Source of the DNA: M0108 sp049654905
Lineage (GTDB): Bacteria; Pseudomonadota; Gammaproteobacteria; Chromatiales; Chromatiaceae
Direction of reading: 5' to 3'
Assembly (NCBI GenBank): GCA_049654905.1
Contig: JBASIS010000222.1
Location: 1 to 14,060 of the forward strand
Length of the DNA: 14,060 bases
Part shown: in pieces, positions 1 to 7,540 of the stretch
How positions within the stretch are numbered: position 1 is the stretch's first letter
Layout of the letters: each line of letters begins with the position of its first letter
The notes under the pieces: generated by a model
Databases searched by the model: none
Told to the model about the DNA's origin: nothing
What the model saw: the letters and a program-made list of their open reading frames with translations, nothing else
Program-made: the position numbers and the translations under genes

Positions 1-1399
1 GCGCGGTCTCGTCCCCCAGGAGGCGCGCCAGGCCATCGCGCTCCGCCGCCAGCTCGGCCTGCTCGGCGCGGATGCGCATCTCCTCCAGTCGGGCGAGTTG
101 GCGCAGCCGGGTGTTGAGGACATAGTCGGCCTGGGCCTCGTCCAGGCCAAAGGCAGCCATGAGCACCGGCTTGGGTTCGTCCTCGGCACGGATGATGCGG
201 ATCACCTCGTCGAGGTTGAGGAAGGCGATGAGCAGCCCCGCCAGCAGATGCAGGCGTTGCAGCACTTGGTCGAGGCGGTGCTGGAGGCGGCGGCGCACCG
301 TCTGGTGGCGGAAAGTCAGCCAGGCCTTAAGGACGCCCTTGAGGTCATAGACGCGCGGCCGGCCGTCGAGGCCGATGAGGTTGAGGTTGACCCGGTAGGA
401 GCGCTCCAGGTCGGTGGTGGCATAGAGGTGGGACATGAGCCGCTCAACGGGGACGCGGCGGTCGCGGGGGATCAGCACCAGGCGCGTCGGAGCCTCGTGG
501 TCGGATTCGTCGCGCAGGTCCTCCAGCCAGGGTAGCTTCTTGTCGCGCATCTGGGCGGCGATCTGCTCCAGGATGCGGTTGCCGGAGACCTGGTAGGGCA
601 AGGCGGTGATGACGATGTCGCCCTGCTCCAGCTCATAGCGGGCGCGCTGGCGCAGGCTGCCGTTGCCGGTCTCGTAGAGGCGGCGGATCTCGGCGGCGGG
701 GGTGATGATGGTTGCGGCGGTGGGATAGTCGGGGCCGGGAATGAAGGCCATCAGCTCCGGGATGGTCGCCTCCGGGTGATCCAGGAGGTGGATACAGGCG
801 CGGGCGACCTCGCGCAGATTGTGGGGCGGGATGTCGGTGGCCATGCCCACGGCGATGCCCGTCGCCCCGTTGAGGAGAATGTTGGGCAGGCGCGCCGGCA
901 GGAGCCTGGGTTCCTCCAGGGTACCGTCGAAATTGGGCTGCCAGTCCACGGTGCCCTGCCCCAGTTCGCCGAGCAGGACCTCGGCGTAGGGGGTGAGGCG
1001 CGCCTCGGTGTAACGCATGGCGGCGAAGGACTTGGGCTCGTCCGGGGAGCCCCAGTTGCCCTGGCCGTCGATGAGGGGGTAGCGGTAGGAGAAGGACTGG
1101 GCCATCAGCACCATGGCCTCATAGCAGGCCGTGTCGCCATGGGGATGGAACTTGCCCAGGACATCGCCGACGGTGCGGGCGGATTTCTTGTGCTTGGAGG
1201 CGGCGGAGAGGCCCAACTCGGACATGGCGTAGAGAATGCGCCGCTGCACCGGCTTGAGACCGTCCCCCAGGTGCGGCAGGGCGCGGTCGAGAATGACGTA
1301 CATGGAGTAATCCAGGTACGCCTTCTCGCTGAAGACGTGCAGGGGGCGGCGCTCGATGCCTTCGGGGGTGAAGGTGGGGCTGGCCAGGGTGTCGCTCAT
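1..1399 (-). CDS. parC: DNA topoisomerase IV subunit A, 3' part outside window
   Basis: ParC is the DNA-cleaving subunit of topoisomerase IV, which works with ParE in the cytoplasm to decatenate replicated chromosomes. About 466 residues are visible and the frame is still open at base 1, so the gene is cut by the window edge and the C-terminal beta-pinwheel is not seen. The start ATG (1397-1399) has GGAG seven bases upstream. The breakage-reunion domain is intact: the HPHGD segment is at residues 85-89, and the active-site tyrosine is Y130 in RYTEARL (codon 1010-1012). The DGQGNWGSPD stretch at 111-120 is typical of ParC rather than GyrA. The residue aligned with E. coli ParC S80 is threonine (T90), while the E84 equivalent (E94) is kept. 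parE lies upstream on the same strand, about 560 bp away, with a small opposite-strand gene between them. The identification is secure. Confidence 0.96.
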   Translation of the reverse strand, partial: MSDTLASPTFTPEGIERRPLHVFSEKAYLDYSMYVILDRALPHLGDGLKPVQRRILYAMSELGLSAASKHKKSARTVGDVLGKFHPHGDTACYEAMVLMAQSFSYRYPLIDGQGNWGSPDEPKSFAAMRYTEARLTPYAEVLLGELGQGTVDWQPNFDGTLEEPRLLPARLPNILLNGATGIAVGMATDIPPHNLREVARACIHLLDHPEATIPELMAFIPGPDYPTAATIITPAAEIRRLYETGNGSLRQRARYELEQGDIVITALPYQVSGNRILEQIAAQMRDKKLPWLEDLRDESDHEAPTRLVLIPRDRRVPVERLMSHLYATTDLERSYRVNLNLIGLDGRPRVYDLKGVLKAWLTFRHQTVRRRLQHRLDQVLQRLHLLAGLLIAFLNLDEVIRIIRAEDEPKPVLMAAFGLDEAQADYVLNTRLRQLARLEEMRIRAEQAELAAERDGLARLLGDETA

Positions 1400-1699
1400 C
1401 TCAAAGCTCCGTCGGGTCACCTTTGCCCCTTGGCGAAAGTACCGCCGGTCAGCGGTACCCGCGTTCCAGCGCAGGCGGACGATTGTCGCATCAGGGGTTC
1501 GGCATCCGGTTCGGAAGCCTTAATATAGGGCCTCATTCTAACACCCGCCGGGCCTTCGGTGATAATTATCCTTTCATATCAATTATATAATTCATAACCC
1601 GCAAAAGATGTATCACCACCACTTGCTGATCGACCAGCTTATCTCGTATTCGATGCCAGACAGGGCAATCGCTTATGGAGCACCTCGAAGGGGTAATTC
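1400..1699. other. parC upstream region with a GC hairpin and an AT-rich palindromic island
   Basis: No convincing gene was found in these 300 bases. A perfect 7-bp inverted repeat, GTACCGC (1439-1445) and GCGGTAC (1452-1458) with a 6-base loop, lies in the presumed parC leader. Bases 1556-1600 form an AT-rich island in otherwise GC-rich DNA. It holds two perfect palindromes, GATAATTATC (1561-1570) and AATTATATAATT (1581-1592). The second contains TATAAT on both strands, so it could supply a -10 element for parC, for the DUF2442 gene, or for both, but I found no good -35 box in either direction. A promoter function is therefore only suggested. Confidence 0.45.
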
Positions 1700-1951
1700 A
1701 TGCTGCTCGATATCGTGAAAGTACAGGTCGGCAACGACGCTGTCTTGTTGCTGGAGTTCGAGACCGGTGAGCAACGCTGCTTTGACATGACCCCGCTCCT
1801 TGACCAGAAGCCTTGGCTACACATCAAGCCCGCTCATCTGTTCAGTCGGGCATTTGTCGCAAACGGCACGGTGGCTTGGCCGGAAAACATCGACATCGCT
1901 CCGGAAACCCTTTACGACCTTTCCGTCCCCATGGAACCATGGCAGTCGTGA
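1700..1951 (+). CDS. DUF2442 family protein
   Basis: This is a small soluble protein of 83 residues, close to the usual size for DUF2442. The family pattern is visible: a beta-rich N-terminal half, FETGEQRCFDMTPLLD at about residues 20-35, and a C-terminal segment with GTVAWP followed by IDIAPETLYD at about 56-72. The biochemical role of DUF2442 is not established. Members often sit beside DUF4160 proteins in small toxin-antitoxin-like pairs, but no such partner is recognisable here. The ATG at 1700 has an AAGGGG ribosome binding site about six bases upstream. The gene lies on the opposite strand between parE and parC, and its stop is 5 bp from the parE stop, so the two converge. Its base composition is noticeably less GC-rich than the flanking topoisomerase genes, suggesting a later insertion. 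The family call is good; the function is unknown. Confidence 0.82.
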   Translation: MLLDIVKVQVGNDAVLLLEFETGEQRCFDMTPLLDQKPWLHIKPAHLFSRAFVANGTVAWPENIDIAPETLYDLSVPMEPWQS

Positions 1952-1956
1952 CCGAG

Positions 1957-3849
1957 TCACAGCGTCACCTCCGCTAAATCCCCCTTGTCCTGAAGCCAGG
2001 CACGGCGGTCGCTGGCGCGTTTCTTGGCAAGCAGCATATCCATGAGCAGTCGGCTCTCCGTCGGGTCGTCCACGGTCAGTTGCACCAGGCGGCGGGTGTC
2101 GGGGTGGATGCTGGTCTCGCGCAATTGGCCGGGATTCATCTCGCCCAGGCCCTTGAAGCGCTGAACATTGACCTTGCCCTTGAGCTTTTCGGCGGCGATG
2201 CGGTCGAGGATGCCACGCTTTTCGTCCTCGTCGAGGGCGTAGAAGACCTGCTTGCCGACGTCGATGCGGTACAGGGGTGGCAAGGCGACATAGACGTGGC
2301 CCTCGGCCACCAAGCGCGGGAAGTGGCGCAGGAAGAGGGCGCACAGCAGGGTGGCGATGTGGGCGCCGTCGGAGTCGGCGTCGGCGAGGACGCAGATCTT
2401 GCCAAAGCGGAGCCGGGAGAGATCGTCGTCGCCGGGGTCCACCCCGATGGCGACGGCGATGTCATGGACCTCCTGGGAGCCCAGCACCTCGCTGGATTCG
2501 ACCTCCCAGGTGTTGAGGATCTTGCCGCGCAGAGGCAGGATGGCCTGGAACTCGCGGTCGCGGGCCTGCTTGGCGGAGCCACCGGCGGAGTCGCCCTCGA
2601 CCAGGAACAGTTCGCCACGCGCCGGGTCGGTGGCGGTGCAATCGGCGAGTTTGCCGGGCAGGGCGGGACCGGCGGTGATCTTTTTGCGCACCACGGTGCG
2701 GCCGGCGCGCAGGCGGGCCTGGGCGGCGCCGATGGCGAGTTGGGCGATGGCCTCGCCATCCTGAACGTGCTGGTTGAGCCAGAGGCTGAAGGCGTCCCGA
2801 ACGACGCCCGCGACGAAGGCGGCGCACTCCCGGGAGGAGAGACGCTCCTTGGTCTGGCCGGAAAACTGGGGGTCGAGGAGCTTGACGGAGAGGATGTAGG
2901 CGCAGCGCGCCCAGACGTCCTCGGGGGCCAGCTTGACGCCCCGGGGCAAGAGGTTGCGGAACTCGCAGAAGTCCCGCACCGCCTCGGTCAGGCCGGTGCG
3001 CAGGCCATTGACGTGGGTGCCGCCCTGGACGGTGGGAATGAGGTTGACATAGCTCTCGGCGAAGGGCTCGCCGCCGGCGGGGAGCCAGACCAGGGCCCAG
3101 GCGGCCGCCTCGGTGGTGCCTTCCATATTGCCGGTAAAGGGGTCGGCGGGGAGGATCTCGCGGTCGGGCAGGGATTGGAGCAGATAGTCCTTGAGGCCGT
3201 CTTCGTAGTACCAGGTTGTCTCTTCCTGGCTGGCCTCGTCGCGGAAGCTGACGGTCAGTCCGGGGCAGAGGACGGCCTTGGCCTGGAGCAGATGCTTGAG
3301 GCGGCGGGTGGAGAAACGCGGGCTGTCGAAATAGCCGTGATCGGGCCAGAAGCGCAGACGGGTGCCCGTCTCCTTGCGGGGGACCTTGCCGACGGGCTCC
3401 AGGTCCGAGACCTTGTCGCCGTGGGCGAAGGCCATGTTGTACTCCTGGCCGTCGCGCTTGACCCAGACCTCCAGGTGCCGGGAGAGGGCGTTGACGACAG
3501 AGACGCCGACCCCGTGGAGACCACCGGCGAAGCGATAGCTGTCGTTGGAGAACTTGCCCCCGGCGTGGAGCTTGGTGAGGATGACCTCGACTCCGGGCAG
3601 GCCCTCGTCGGGGTGGAGGTCCACGGGCATACCGCGGCCGTCGTCGCTGACCTCCAGGGAGCCATCGGCGTATAGGACGACGGCGATGGTCCTGGCATGG
3701 CCGGCCAGGGCCTCGTCGACGCTGTTATCGATGACTTCCTGGGCGAGGTGATTGGGCCGGGTGGTGTCGGTGTACATGCCCGGGCGCTTACGGACCGGGT
3801 CCAGGCCGCTCAGGACCTCGATGGCGGCGGCGTTGTAGGTGCTTGTCAT
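1957..3849 (-). CDS. parE: DNA topoisomerase IV subunit B
   Basis: ParE is the ATPase subunit of topoisomerase IV, the partner of ParC in separating daughter chromosomes. At 630 residues it matches the E. coli ParE length. The GHKL ATPase domain shows the catalytic glutamate E38 and N42 in EVIDNSVDEALAG, the DDGRGMP motif at 69-75, and the glycine-rich GGLHGVG lid at 109-115. A transducer domain follows. The TOPRIM metal site is seen in EGDSAGG at 418-424 and DADSD at 490-494. The C terminus has the conserved QRFKGLGEMNP (563-573) and a final KGDLAEV. ParE-type sequences such as RPNHLAQEVIDNSVDEA and the short length separate it from GyrB. The start ATG (3847-3849) has AGAGGAG about 12 bases upstream. 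It diverges from xseB across 155 bp that should hold both promoters, though I could not pick clear ones. Confidence 0.97.
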   Translation of the reverse strand: MTSTYNAAAIEVLSGLDPVRKRPGMYTDTTRPNHLAQEVIDNSVDEALAGHARTIAVVLYADGSLEVSDDGRGMPVDLHPDEGLPGVEVILTKLHAGGKFSNDSYRFAGGLHGVGVSVVNALSRHLEVWVKRDGQEYNMAFAHGDKVSDLEPVGKVPRKETGTRLRFWPDHGYFDSPRFSTRRLKHLLQAKAVLCPGLTVSFRDEASQEETTWYYEDGLKDYLLQSLPDREILPADPFTGNMEGTTEAAAWALVWLPAGGEPFAESYVNLIPTVQGGTHVNGLRTGLTEAVRDFCEFRNLLPRGVKLAPEDVWARCAYILSVKLLDPQFSGQTKERLSSRECAAFVAGVVRDAFSLWLNQHVQDGEAIAQLAIGAAQARLRAGRTVVRKKITAGPALPGKLADCTATDPARGELFLVEGDSAGGSAKQARDREFQAILPLRGKILNTWEVESSEVLGSQEVHDIAVAIGVDPGDDDLSRLRFGKICVLADADSDGAHIATLLCALFLRHFPRLVAEGHVYVALPPLYRIDVGKQVFYALDEDEKRGILDRIAAEKLKGKVNVQRFKGLGEMNPGQLRETSIHPDTRRLVQLTVDDPTESRLLMDMLLAKKRASDRRAWLQDKGDLAEVTL

Positions 3850-4004
3850 GCCGGATTCGCGCTCCTCTGCGAGATTTGACCGCCAAAAGGGGTGAAAGGT
3901 AACCTAGCTGCTTCGGCGGATTCAAATGCGCATGGGGGTTCCGCGTCCCCAGGGGCCCTTGAGAATCCCCTCCCTCCTCCCACCCAGAAGGCCACAGCCC
4001 ACCC

Positions 4005-4247
4005 ATGACCCCCGAAACCCAGACACCGCTGACCGGCTTCGAGCAGGCCCTGAGCGATCTCGAAGCCCTGGTGGATAGCCTCGAAAAAGGGGACCTGACC
4101 CTGGAGGCCTCCCTGGAGGCCTTCGAGCGGGGCATTGGCCTGGCGCGTACCTGCCAGAAGACCCTGGACCAGGCCGAGCAACGCGTCCAGATCCTCTCCG
4201 CCAAATCCGCGGATGCCGAACTGGAGCCCTTTGCCGACCATGTCTGA
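4005..4247 (+). CDS. xseB: Exodeoxyribonuclease VII small subunit
   Basis: XseB is the small helical subunit of exonuclease VII, which degrades single-stranded DNA together with the catalytic XseA subunit. The protein has 80 residues, the normal family length. The family signature is clear: FEQALSDLEALVDSLEKGDLTLEASLEAFERG spans residues 12-43 (seen in two blocks, FEQALSDLEALV and LEKGDLTLEASLEAFERG), and GIGLARTCQKTLDQAEQRV follows. It is predicted to be almost wholly alpha-helical. The last 8 bases overlap the ispA start, so the two are probably translationally coupled, as in the common xseB-ispA arrangement of proteobacteria. xseA is not in the window. A weak AGAAGG lies 13 bases before the ATG. 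The identification is secure. Confidence 0.95.
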   Translation: MTPETQTPLTGFEQALSDLEALVDSLEKGDLTLEASLEAFERGIGLARTCQKTLDQAEQRVQILSAKSADAELEPFADHV

Positions 4248-5139
4248 CACCCAACTGACGCAGTTTCTCGCCGCCTGCGGCCAGCGCATCGAGACTGCCC
4301 TGGAGGCCTGGCTGCCCCCGGAACAGGCACCCCCCGCCAAGCTGCACCGGGCCATGCGTTACGCCGTCCTCGGTGGCGGCAAGCGGGTCCGCCCGACCCT
4401 GGTTTATGCCACCGCCGCCGCCGTCGGCCTGGCGCCGGGAGGAGTAAACGCCATCGCCTGCGCGGTGGAGATGATCCACGCCTATTCGCTGATCCACGAT
4501 GACCTGCCGGCCATGGATGACGACGATCTGCGCCGGGGCCGTCCCACCTGTCATAAGGCCTTCGACGAGGCCACCGCCATCCTGGCCGGCGATGCCCTCA
4601 TGACGCAGGCCTTTCTGGTGCTGGCCCGGGACGAGACCCTGGCGGTTGGTCCCGAGGCCCGCCTGGCCATGATCGACCGCCTCGCCTGGGCCTCGGGTTC
4701 CCGCGGCATGGCGGGCGGCCAGGCCATGGATCTGGAGGCCGAAGGCCAGGAGATCGACCTCATCACCCTGGAAAACATCCACATCCATAAGACAGGCGCC
4801 CTGATTCGCGCCAGCGTGAACATGGCCAGCCAAGCCGCGCCGGACCTGACTCCGGACCTGGCGGAGCGCCTGGACCGCTACGCCAAGTGCCTGGGGCTGG
4901 CCTTCCAGATTCGTGACGATATCCTGGATATCGAGGCCCCCACCGAGATCCTGGGCAAGACCCATGGCAAGGACCAGGCCCAGTTCAAGGCCACCTACCC
5001 GGCCCTCATGGGCCTGGATGGCGCCCGCCAGGCGGCCACGGATCTGGTCGGCGAGGCGCTCGTCAGCCTGGAGCCCTTCGACGCCAAGGCCGATCCCCTG
5101 CGCTGGATTGCCCTTTACATCGTGCAGCGGGACCGGTAA
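4240..5139 (+). CDS. ispA: (2E,6E)-farnesyl diphosphate synthase
   Basis: IspA condenses isopentenyl diphosphate with dimethylallyl and then geranyl diphosphate to give farnesyl diphosphate, the precursor of undecaprenyl and quinone side chains. The protein is 299 residues from the ATG at 4240, the same length as E. coli IspA. The first aspartate-rich motif is DDLPAMDD at residues 87-94, with the two-residue insertion typical of bacterial (type II) farnesyl synthases. The second is DDILD at 226-230. GGGKRVRP at 46-53 binds the diphosphate. The frame is open 105 bases further upstream, but that stretch lies inside xseB, so the ATG overlapping the xseB stop by 8 bp is preferred. dxs, which often follows ispA, is absent here; folE2 takes that place. 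Confidence 0.96.
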   Translation: MSDTQLTQFLAACGQRIETALEAWLPPEQAPPAKLHRAMRYAVLGGGKRVRPTLVYATAAAVGLAPGGVNAIACAVEMIHAYSLIHDDLPAMDDDDLRRGRPTCHKAFDEATAILAGDALMTQAFLVLARDETLAVGPEARLAMIDRLAWASGSRGMAGGQAMDLEAEGQEIDLITLENIHIHKTGALIRASVNMASQAAPDLTPDLAERLDRYAKCLGLAFQIRDDILDIEAPTEILGKTHGKDQAQFKATYPALMGLDGARQAATDLVGEALVSLEPFDAKADPLRWIALYIVQRDR

Positions 5140-5203
5140 GCGGCGCGCCATCGCCACGCCGACCGGCCGTCCCCTGGCTTGGCTTTTCCCGGTCCCGCCC
5201 CCA

Positions 5204-5226
5204 GTTGGCCCCCATAATCGGCCAAC
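5204..5226. repeat. Inverted repeat upstream of folE2
   Basis: GTTGGCC (5204-5210) and GGCCAAC (5220-5226) form a perfect 7-bp inverted repeat around a 9-base loop, about 40 bases before the folE2 start. No run of T follows, so it is not a standard intrinsic terminator. The loop contains CATAAT, which resembles a -10 box, so an operator over a folE2 promoter is possible, but no matching -35 was found. It does not resemble the Zur boxes that control folE2 in some bacteria. Confidence 0.4.
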
Positions 5227-5264
5227 AGCCACCCCCAACGACCTAGCGTCAAGGTGAATTCCCG

Positions 5265-6089
5265 ATGGATTCAGCGCTCAAGAAGTCATCCTGCCCCCTT
5301 CCCATCGCCGATGTCCAGGCCAGCGCCGACACCCGCCAGATCGCCATTGATAAGGTAGGCATCAAGGACATCCGTCATCCGGTCCGGGTACGGGATCGTA
5401 GCGATGGCGAACAGCACACCATCGCCACCTTCAACATGTACGTCTATTTGCCCCATAACTTCAAGGGCACGCACATGTCCCGCTTCGTGCAGATCCTTAA
5501 CAAGCACGAGAAGGAGATCGGCGTCGAGTCCTTCAAGGAGATGCTCACGGAGATGGCCGAGCGGCTGGAGTCCGAGATGGGCCATATCGAGATGCGCTTC
5601 CCTTACTTCGTCAATAAGAAGGCCCCCATCAGCGGCGTCCAGAGCCTGCTCGACTATGATGTCACCTTCATCGGCGAGATCAGCCAAGGCACGCCGCGAA
5701 TGTTCATCAAGGTCGTGGTGCCCGTCACCAGCCTCTGCCCCTGCTCAAAGGAGATCTCCGCCTACGGCGCCCACAATCAGCGCTCCCATGTCACCGTCCA
5801 GGTCCGCACTCGGGGCTTTATCTGGCTGGAGGAGATCATTGATCTGGTGGAAAAGGAGGCCTCCTGCGAACTTTACGGCCTGCTCAAGCGCCCGGACGAG
5901 AAGTACGTGACCGAACGGGCCTATAACAATCCAAAATTCGTCGAGGACATGGTGCGGGACGTGGCCGTGCGGCTCAATGCGGATGATCGCATCGACGCCT
6001 ACATTGTGGAGTCCGAGAACTTTGAGTCCATCCACAATCACTCCGCTTATGCCCTGATCGAACGGGACAAGGAGACGGAAGCGGCCTGA
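5265..6089 (+). CDS. folE2: GTP cyclohydrolase FolE2 (type IB)
   Basis: FolE2 converts GTP to 7,8-dihydroneopterin triphosphate, the first step of folate biosynthesis. It belongs to the tunnelling-fold superfamily and is the alternative, metal-promiscuous isozyme of the zinc-dependent FolE. The protein is 274 residues. Family hallmarks are visible: VGIKDIRHPV at 31-40, the conserved SLCPCSKEIS with C158 and C160, YGAHNQRSHV at 167-176, and a C-terminal ESIHNHSAYA with H257 and H259. The ATG at 5265 has AAGGTG eight bases upstream. It lies 125 bp after ispA and could be cotranscribed with it or use its own promoter near the inverted repeat at 5204-5226. No folE is seen in the window. The identification is secure; whether it is the only GTP cyclohydrolase cannot be told from here. 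Confidence 0.95.
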   Translation: MDSALKKSSCPLPIADVQASADTRQIAIDKVGIKDIRHPVRVRDRSDGEQHTIATFNMYVYLPHNFKGTHMSRFVQILNKHEKEIGVESFKEMLTEMAERLESEMGHIEMRFPYFVNKKAPISGVQSLLDYDVTFIGEISQGTPRMFIKVVVPVTSLCPCSKEISAYGAHNQRSHVTVQVRTRGFIWLEEIIDLVEKEASCELYGLLKRPDEKYVTERAYNNPKFVEDMVRDVAVRLNADDRIDAYIVESENFESIHNHSAYALIERDKETEAA

Positions 6090-6096
6090 GGGCCGC
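6081..6096. repeat. GC hairpin spanning the folE2 stop codon
   Basis: GCGGCC (6081-6086) and GGCCGC (6091-6096) are perfectly complementary around the tetraloop TGAG, which contains the folE2 stop codon. No T-tract follows, so it is a stable 3' hairpin in the transcript rather than a clear terminator. It might stabilise the message end or slow transcription before the next gene. The function is inferred. Confidence 0.35.
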
Positions 6097-6151
6097 CCTC
6101 CTGGCCTATACTCAACAACAGGGTATCACGGAGACGGGGGCAGCTTGAGTC

Positions 6152-6520
6152 ATGAGGATCACCGGCTATCTGGTTGCCGCCTTGCTGGGTATTTGGGGGG
6201 GATGGCTGCTGTTCGCGCCCACCGAGGAGCCGCCACCCCCACCGGCCGAGCCGCCCCGTCAGGCATCCCCGCTAGGGCGGCCCTGGACTCCGCCCCCCGT
6301 TCCGGAACCGACCTGGCAGCAGCCGGCGCCGTCAAGCTATGCGCCGGCCATCCCCACCGCCCCGGAAACCTTTAGCTACCGGCCCCTGAGCGAGCGTGAA
6401 CAGCAGCGGCTGAAAGCCGGGGCCGCCAACCCAGGGGAGCAAAGCCGCTACCCCACCCCAGCCCAGGCTCCTCGGTGGGCCCAGCCCGGCTACGACTACC
6501 GGCCGCCGGAACGGCGCTGA
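6152..6520 (+). CDS. Proline-rich membrane-anchored or secreted hypothetical protein
   Basis: I do not recognise a family for this protein of 122 residues. Residues 1-22 form an N-terminal hydrophobic segment (ITGYLVAALLGIWGGWLLFA) after a single arginine, so it is a signal anchor or an uncleaved signal peptide. The rest is low complexity, rich in proline, alanine, glutamine and charged residues (PPPPPAEPP near 28-36), and ends in YDYRPPERR. It would extend into the periplasm as a disordered tail, with no cysteine for lipidation. The codon use is GC-rich like its neighbours. It lies 62 bp after folE2 on the same strand. The ribosome binding site is poor (GGAGA about 18 bases before the ATG), so the start is moderately sure. 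It converges on the PBP7-type gene, 81 bp away. Confidence 0.6.
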   Translation: MRITGYLVAALLGIWGGWLLFAPTEEPPPPPAEPPRQASPLGRPWTPPPVPEPTWQQPAPSSYAPAIPTAPETFSYRPLSEREQQRLKAGAANPGEQSRYPTPAQAPRWAQPGYDYRPPERR

Positions 6521-6601
6521 CCTCGGGCGGTTCCCGGCCGAGTTAGCTCCGGTCCCAACGTCGGGATCCTTTCGCCGCGCGCCTTCCCGGCCCGGATGCT
6601 C

Positions 6602-7540
6602 TCAACCTGCCTCTTGCTTGGCCAGACTCCGCTCGATCCACTGCCGTAGGCGGTTGGAATCGCCCATGGGGGTGTGCTTGCCGGGTGAATCCAGCAGCAC
6701 GAAACGCAGGCGGCGACCACCAACCATAGCCTGCATGACCAGGCAGCGGCCCGCGTCGGTGATATAACCGGTCTTGCTCAACTCGATCTCCCAGTCATCG
6801 CTGGAGACCAGGGGATTGGTATTGCGATAGCCCAGGGCACCACCACCGGGGTGGGGCTGCAGCATGGCATCCCGGGTGGTCGTGGCCTCCCGGATCAGGG
6901 GGTAACCGGAGGCGGCACCCACCAGCTTGGTCAGGTCCCGCGCCGTGGAGCGGTTCTCGGCATTCAGGCCGCTGCTGTCGGCGAAATGACTATTGCTCAT
7001 CCCCAGCGCCTTAGCCTTACGGTTCATGTGGGCGACGAACTCTGGAGTCCCGCCCGCGAAGGTGGTACGCCCCAAGGCCGCCGCCGCCCGATTATCCGAG
7101 GACATGAGAGCCACCAGCAGGAGTTCCCGGCGGGTCAGGTTGGCGCGATTGATCTGGAGCCGGGAGCGACTGTTGCGCAACAGATCCTTGTCCTCGGGCC
7201 GGATGGTGATGACCGCGTCCAGGTCCACCCCGGCATCCAGCACCACGATGGCGGTCATCAACTTGGTAACGGAGGCAATGGACTTGGGCTCGTCCTCATG
7301 TTTGGAGTAGATGGGATGGCCCGCCGAGTCCGCCACCATGACGGCGGCGGACTGGAGATGGAGCCCAGCCCCATCAAGGTGCTCCCAGGCGGGGGTGACC
7401 GGAGCCGACCGGCCCAGGGCGGCGACCGCGAAGGGCTGATCCGGGGCCGCATGGGCAAGGCCCAGCGTAGCACCCAGCAGGATGACCCCGGTTAGGGAGG
7501 CGCCGCCGCGACACACCGCGGCTACAAGCGTTTTTTTCAT
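6602..7540 (-). CDS. pbpG: D-alanyl-D-alanine endopeptidase, PBP7 type
   Basis: This is a periplasmic penicillin-binding protein that cleaves D-Ala to meso-diaminopimelate cross-links in peptidoglycan and helps remodel the wall. From the ATG at 7540 it has 312 residues, close to E. coli PbpG. A signal peptide is evident (MKK, then a hydrophobic core, probable cleavage after AHA at 31). The three active-site motifs are present: SVTK with nucleophile S90, SDN at 148-150, and KTG at 256-258. The close match to PbpG around ASVTKLMTAIVVLDAG and ALMSSDNRAAAALGR favours PBP7 over DacA-type carboxypeptidases, as does the lack of a C-terminal membrane-binding domain. A TTG 18 bases upstream is in frame, but the MKK start has GAAGGG six bases before it. 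The gene diverges from the small gene at 7681. Confidence 0.92.
   Translation of the reverse strand: MKKTLVAAVCRGGASLTGVILLGATLGLAHAAPDQPFAVAALGRSAPVTPAWEHLDGAGLHLQSAAVMVADSAGHPIYSKHEDEPKSIASVTKLMTAIVVLDAGVDLDAVITIRPEDKDLLRNSRSRLQINRANLTRRELLLVALMSSDNRAAAALGRTTFAGGTPEFVAHMNRKAKALGMSNSHFADSSGLNAENRSTARDLTKLVGAASGYPLIREATTTRDAMLQPHPGGGALGYRNTNPLVSSDDWEIELSKTGYITDAGRCLVMQAMVGGRRLRFVLLDSPGKHTPMGDSNRLRQWIERSLAKQEAG

Noticed and set aside
776..1528. Plus-strand open frame opposite parC extending into its upstream region
   Set aside because: It is antisense to the secure parC gene, and the part beyond parC has no family likeness or ribosome binding site.
1561..1592. Possible Fur box at GATAATTATC
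   Set aside because: Only about ten bases fit the hexamer pattern, and no full 19-bp Fur-like site is present. ParC and DUF2442 give no link to iron.
1608..1718. Tiny plus-strand frame starting MYHHHLLIDQ upstream of the DUF2442 gene
   Set aside because: There is no ribosome binding site and no likeness to a DUF4160 or other partner. It overlaps the well-supported DUF2442 start in another frame.
2080..3675. Long plus-strand open frame (531 codons) opposite parE
   Set aside because: It is an antisense shadow of the GC-rich parE gene, with composition dominated by Gly, Ala, Asp and Val and no recognisable domain, while parE is certain.
4135..4239. Upstream TTG start for ispA
   Set aside because: It would add 35 residues encoded inside xseB in another frame. 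The ATG at 4240 gives the exact family length and the usual overlap.
5204..5226. Zur operator before folE2
   Set aside because: The dyad is GC-rich (GTTGGCC and GGCCAAC) and does not match the AT-rich Zur consensus known in proteobacteria.
3922..5238. Minus-strand open frame (438 codons) opposite xseB and ispA
   Set aside because: It is antisense to two certain genes with the expected overlap and lengths, and shows no domain signature.
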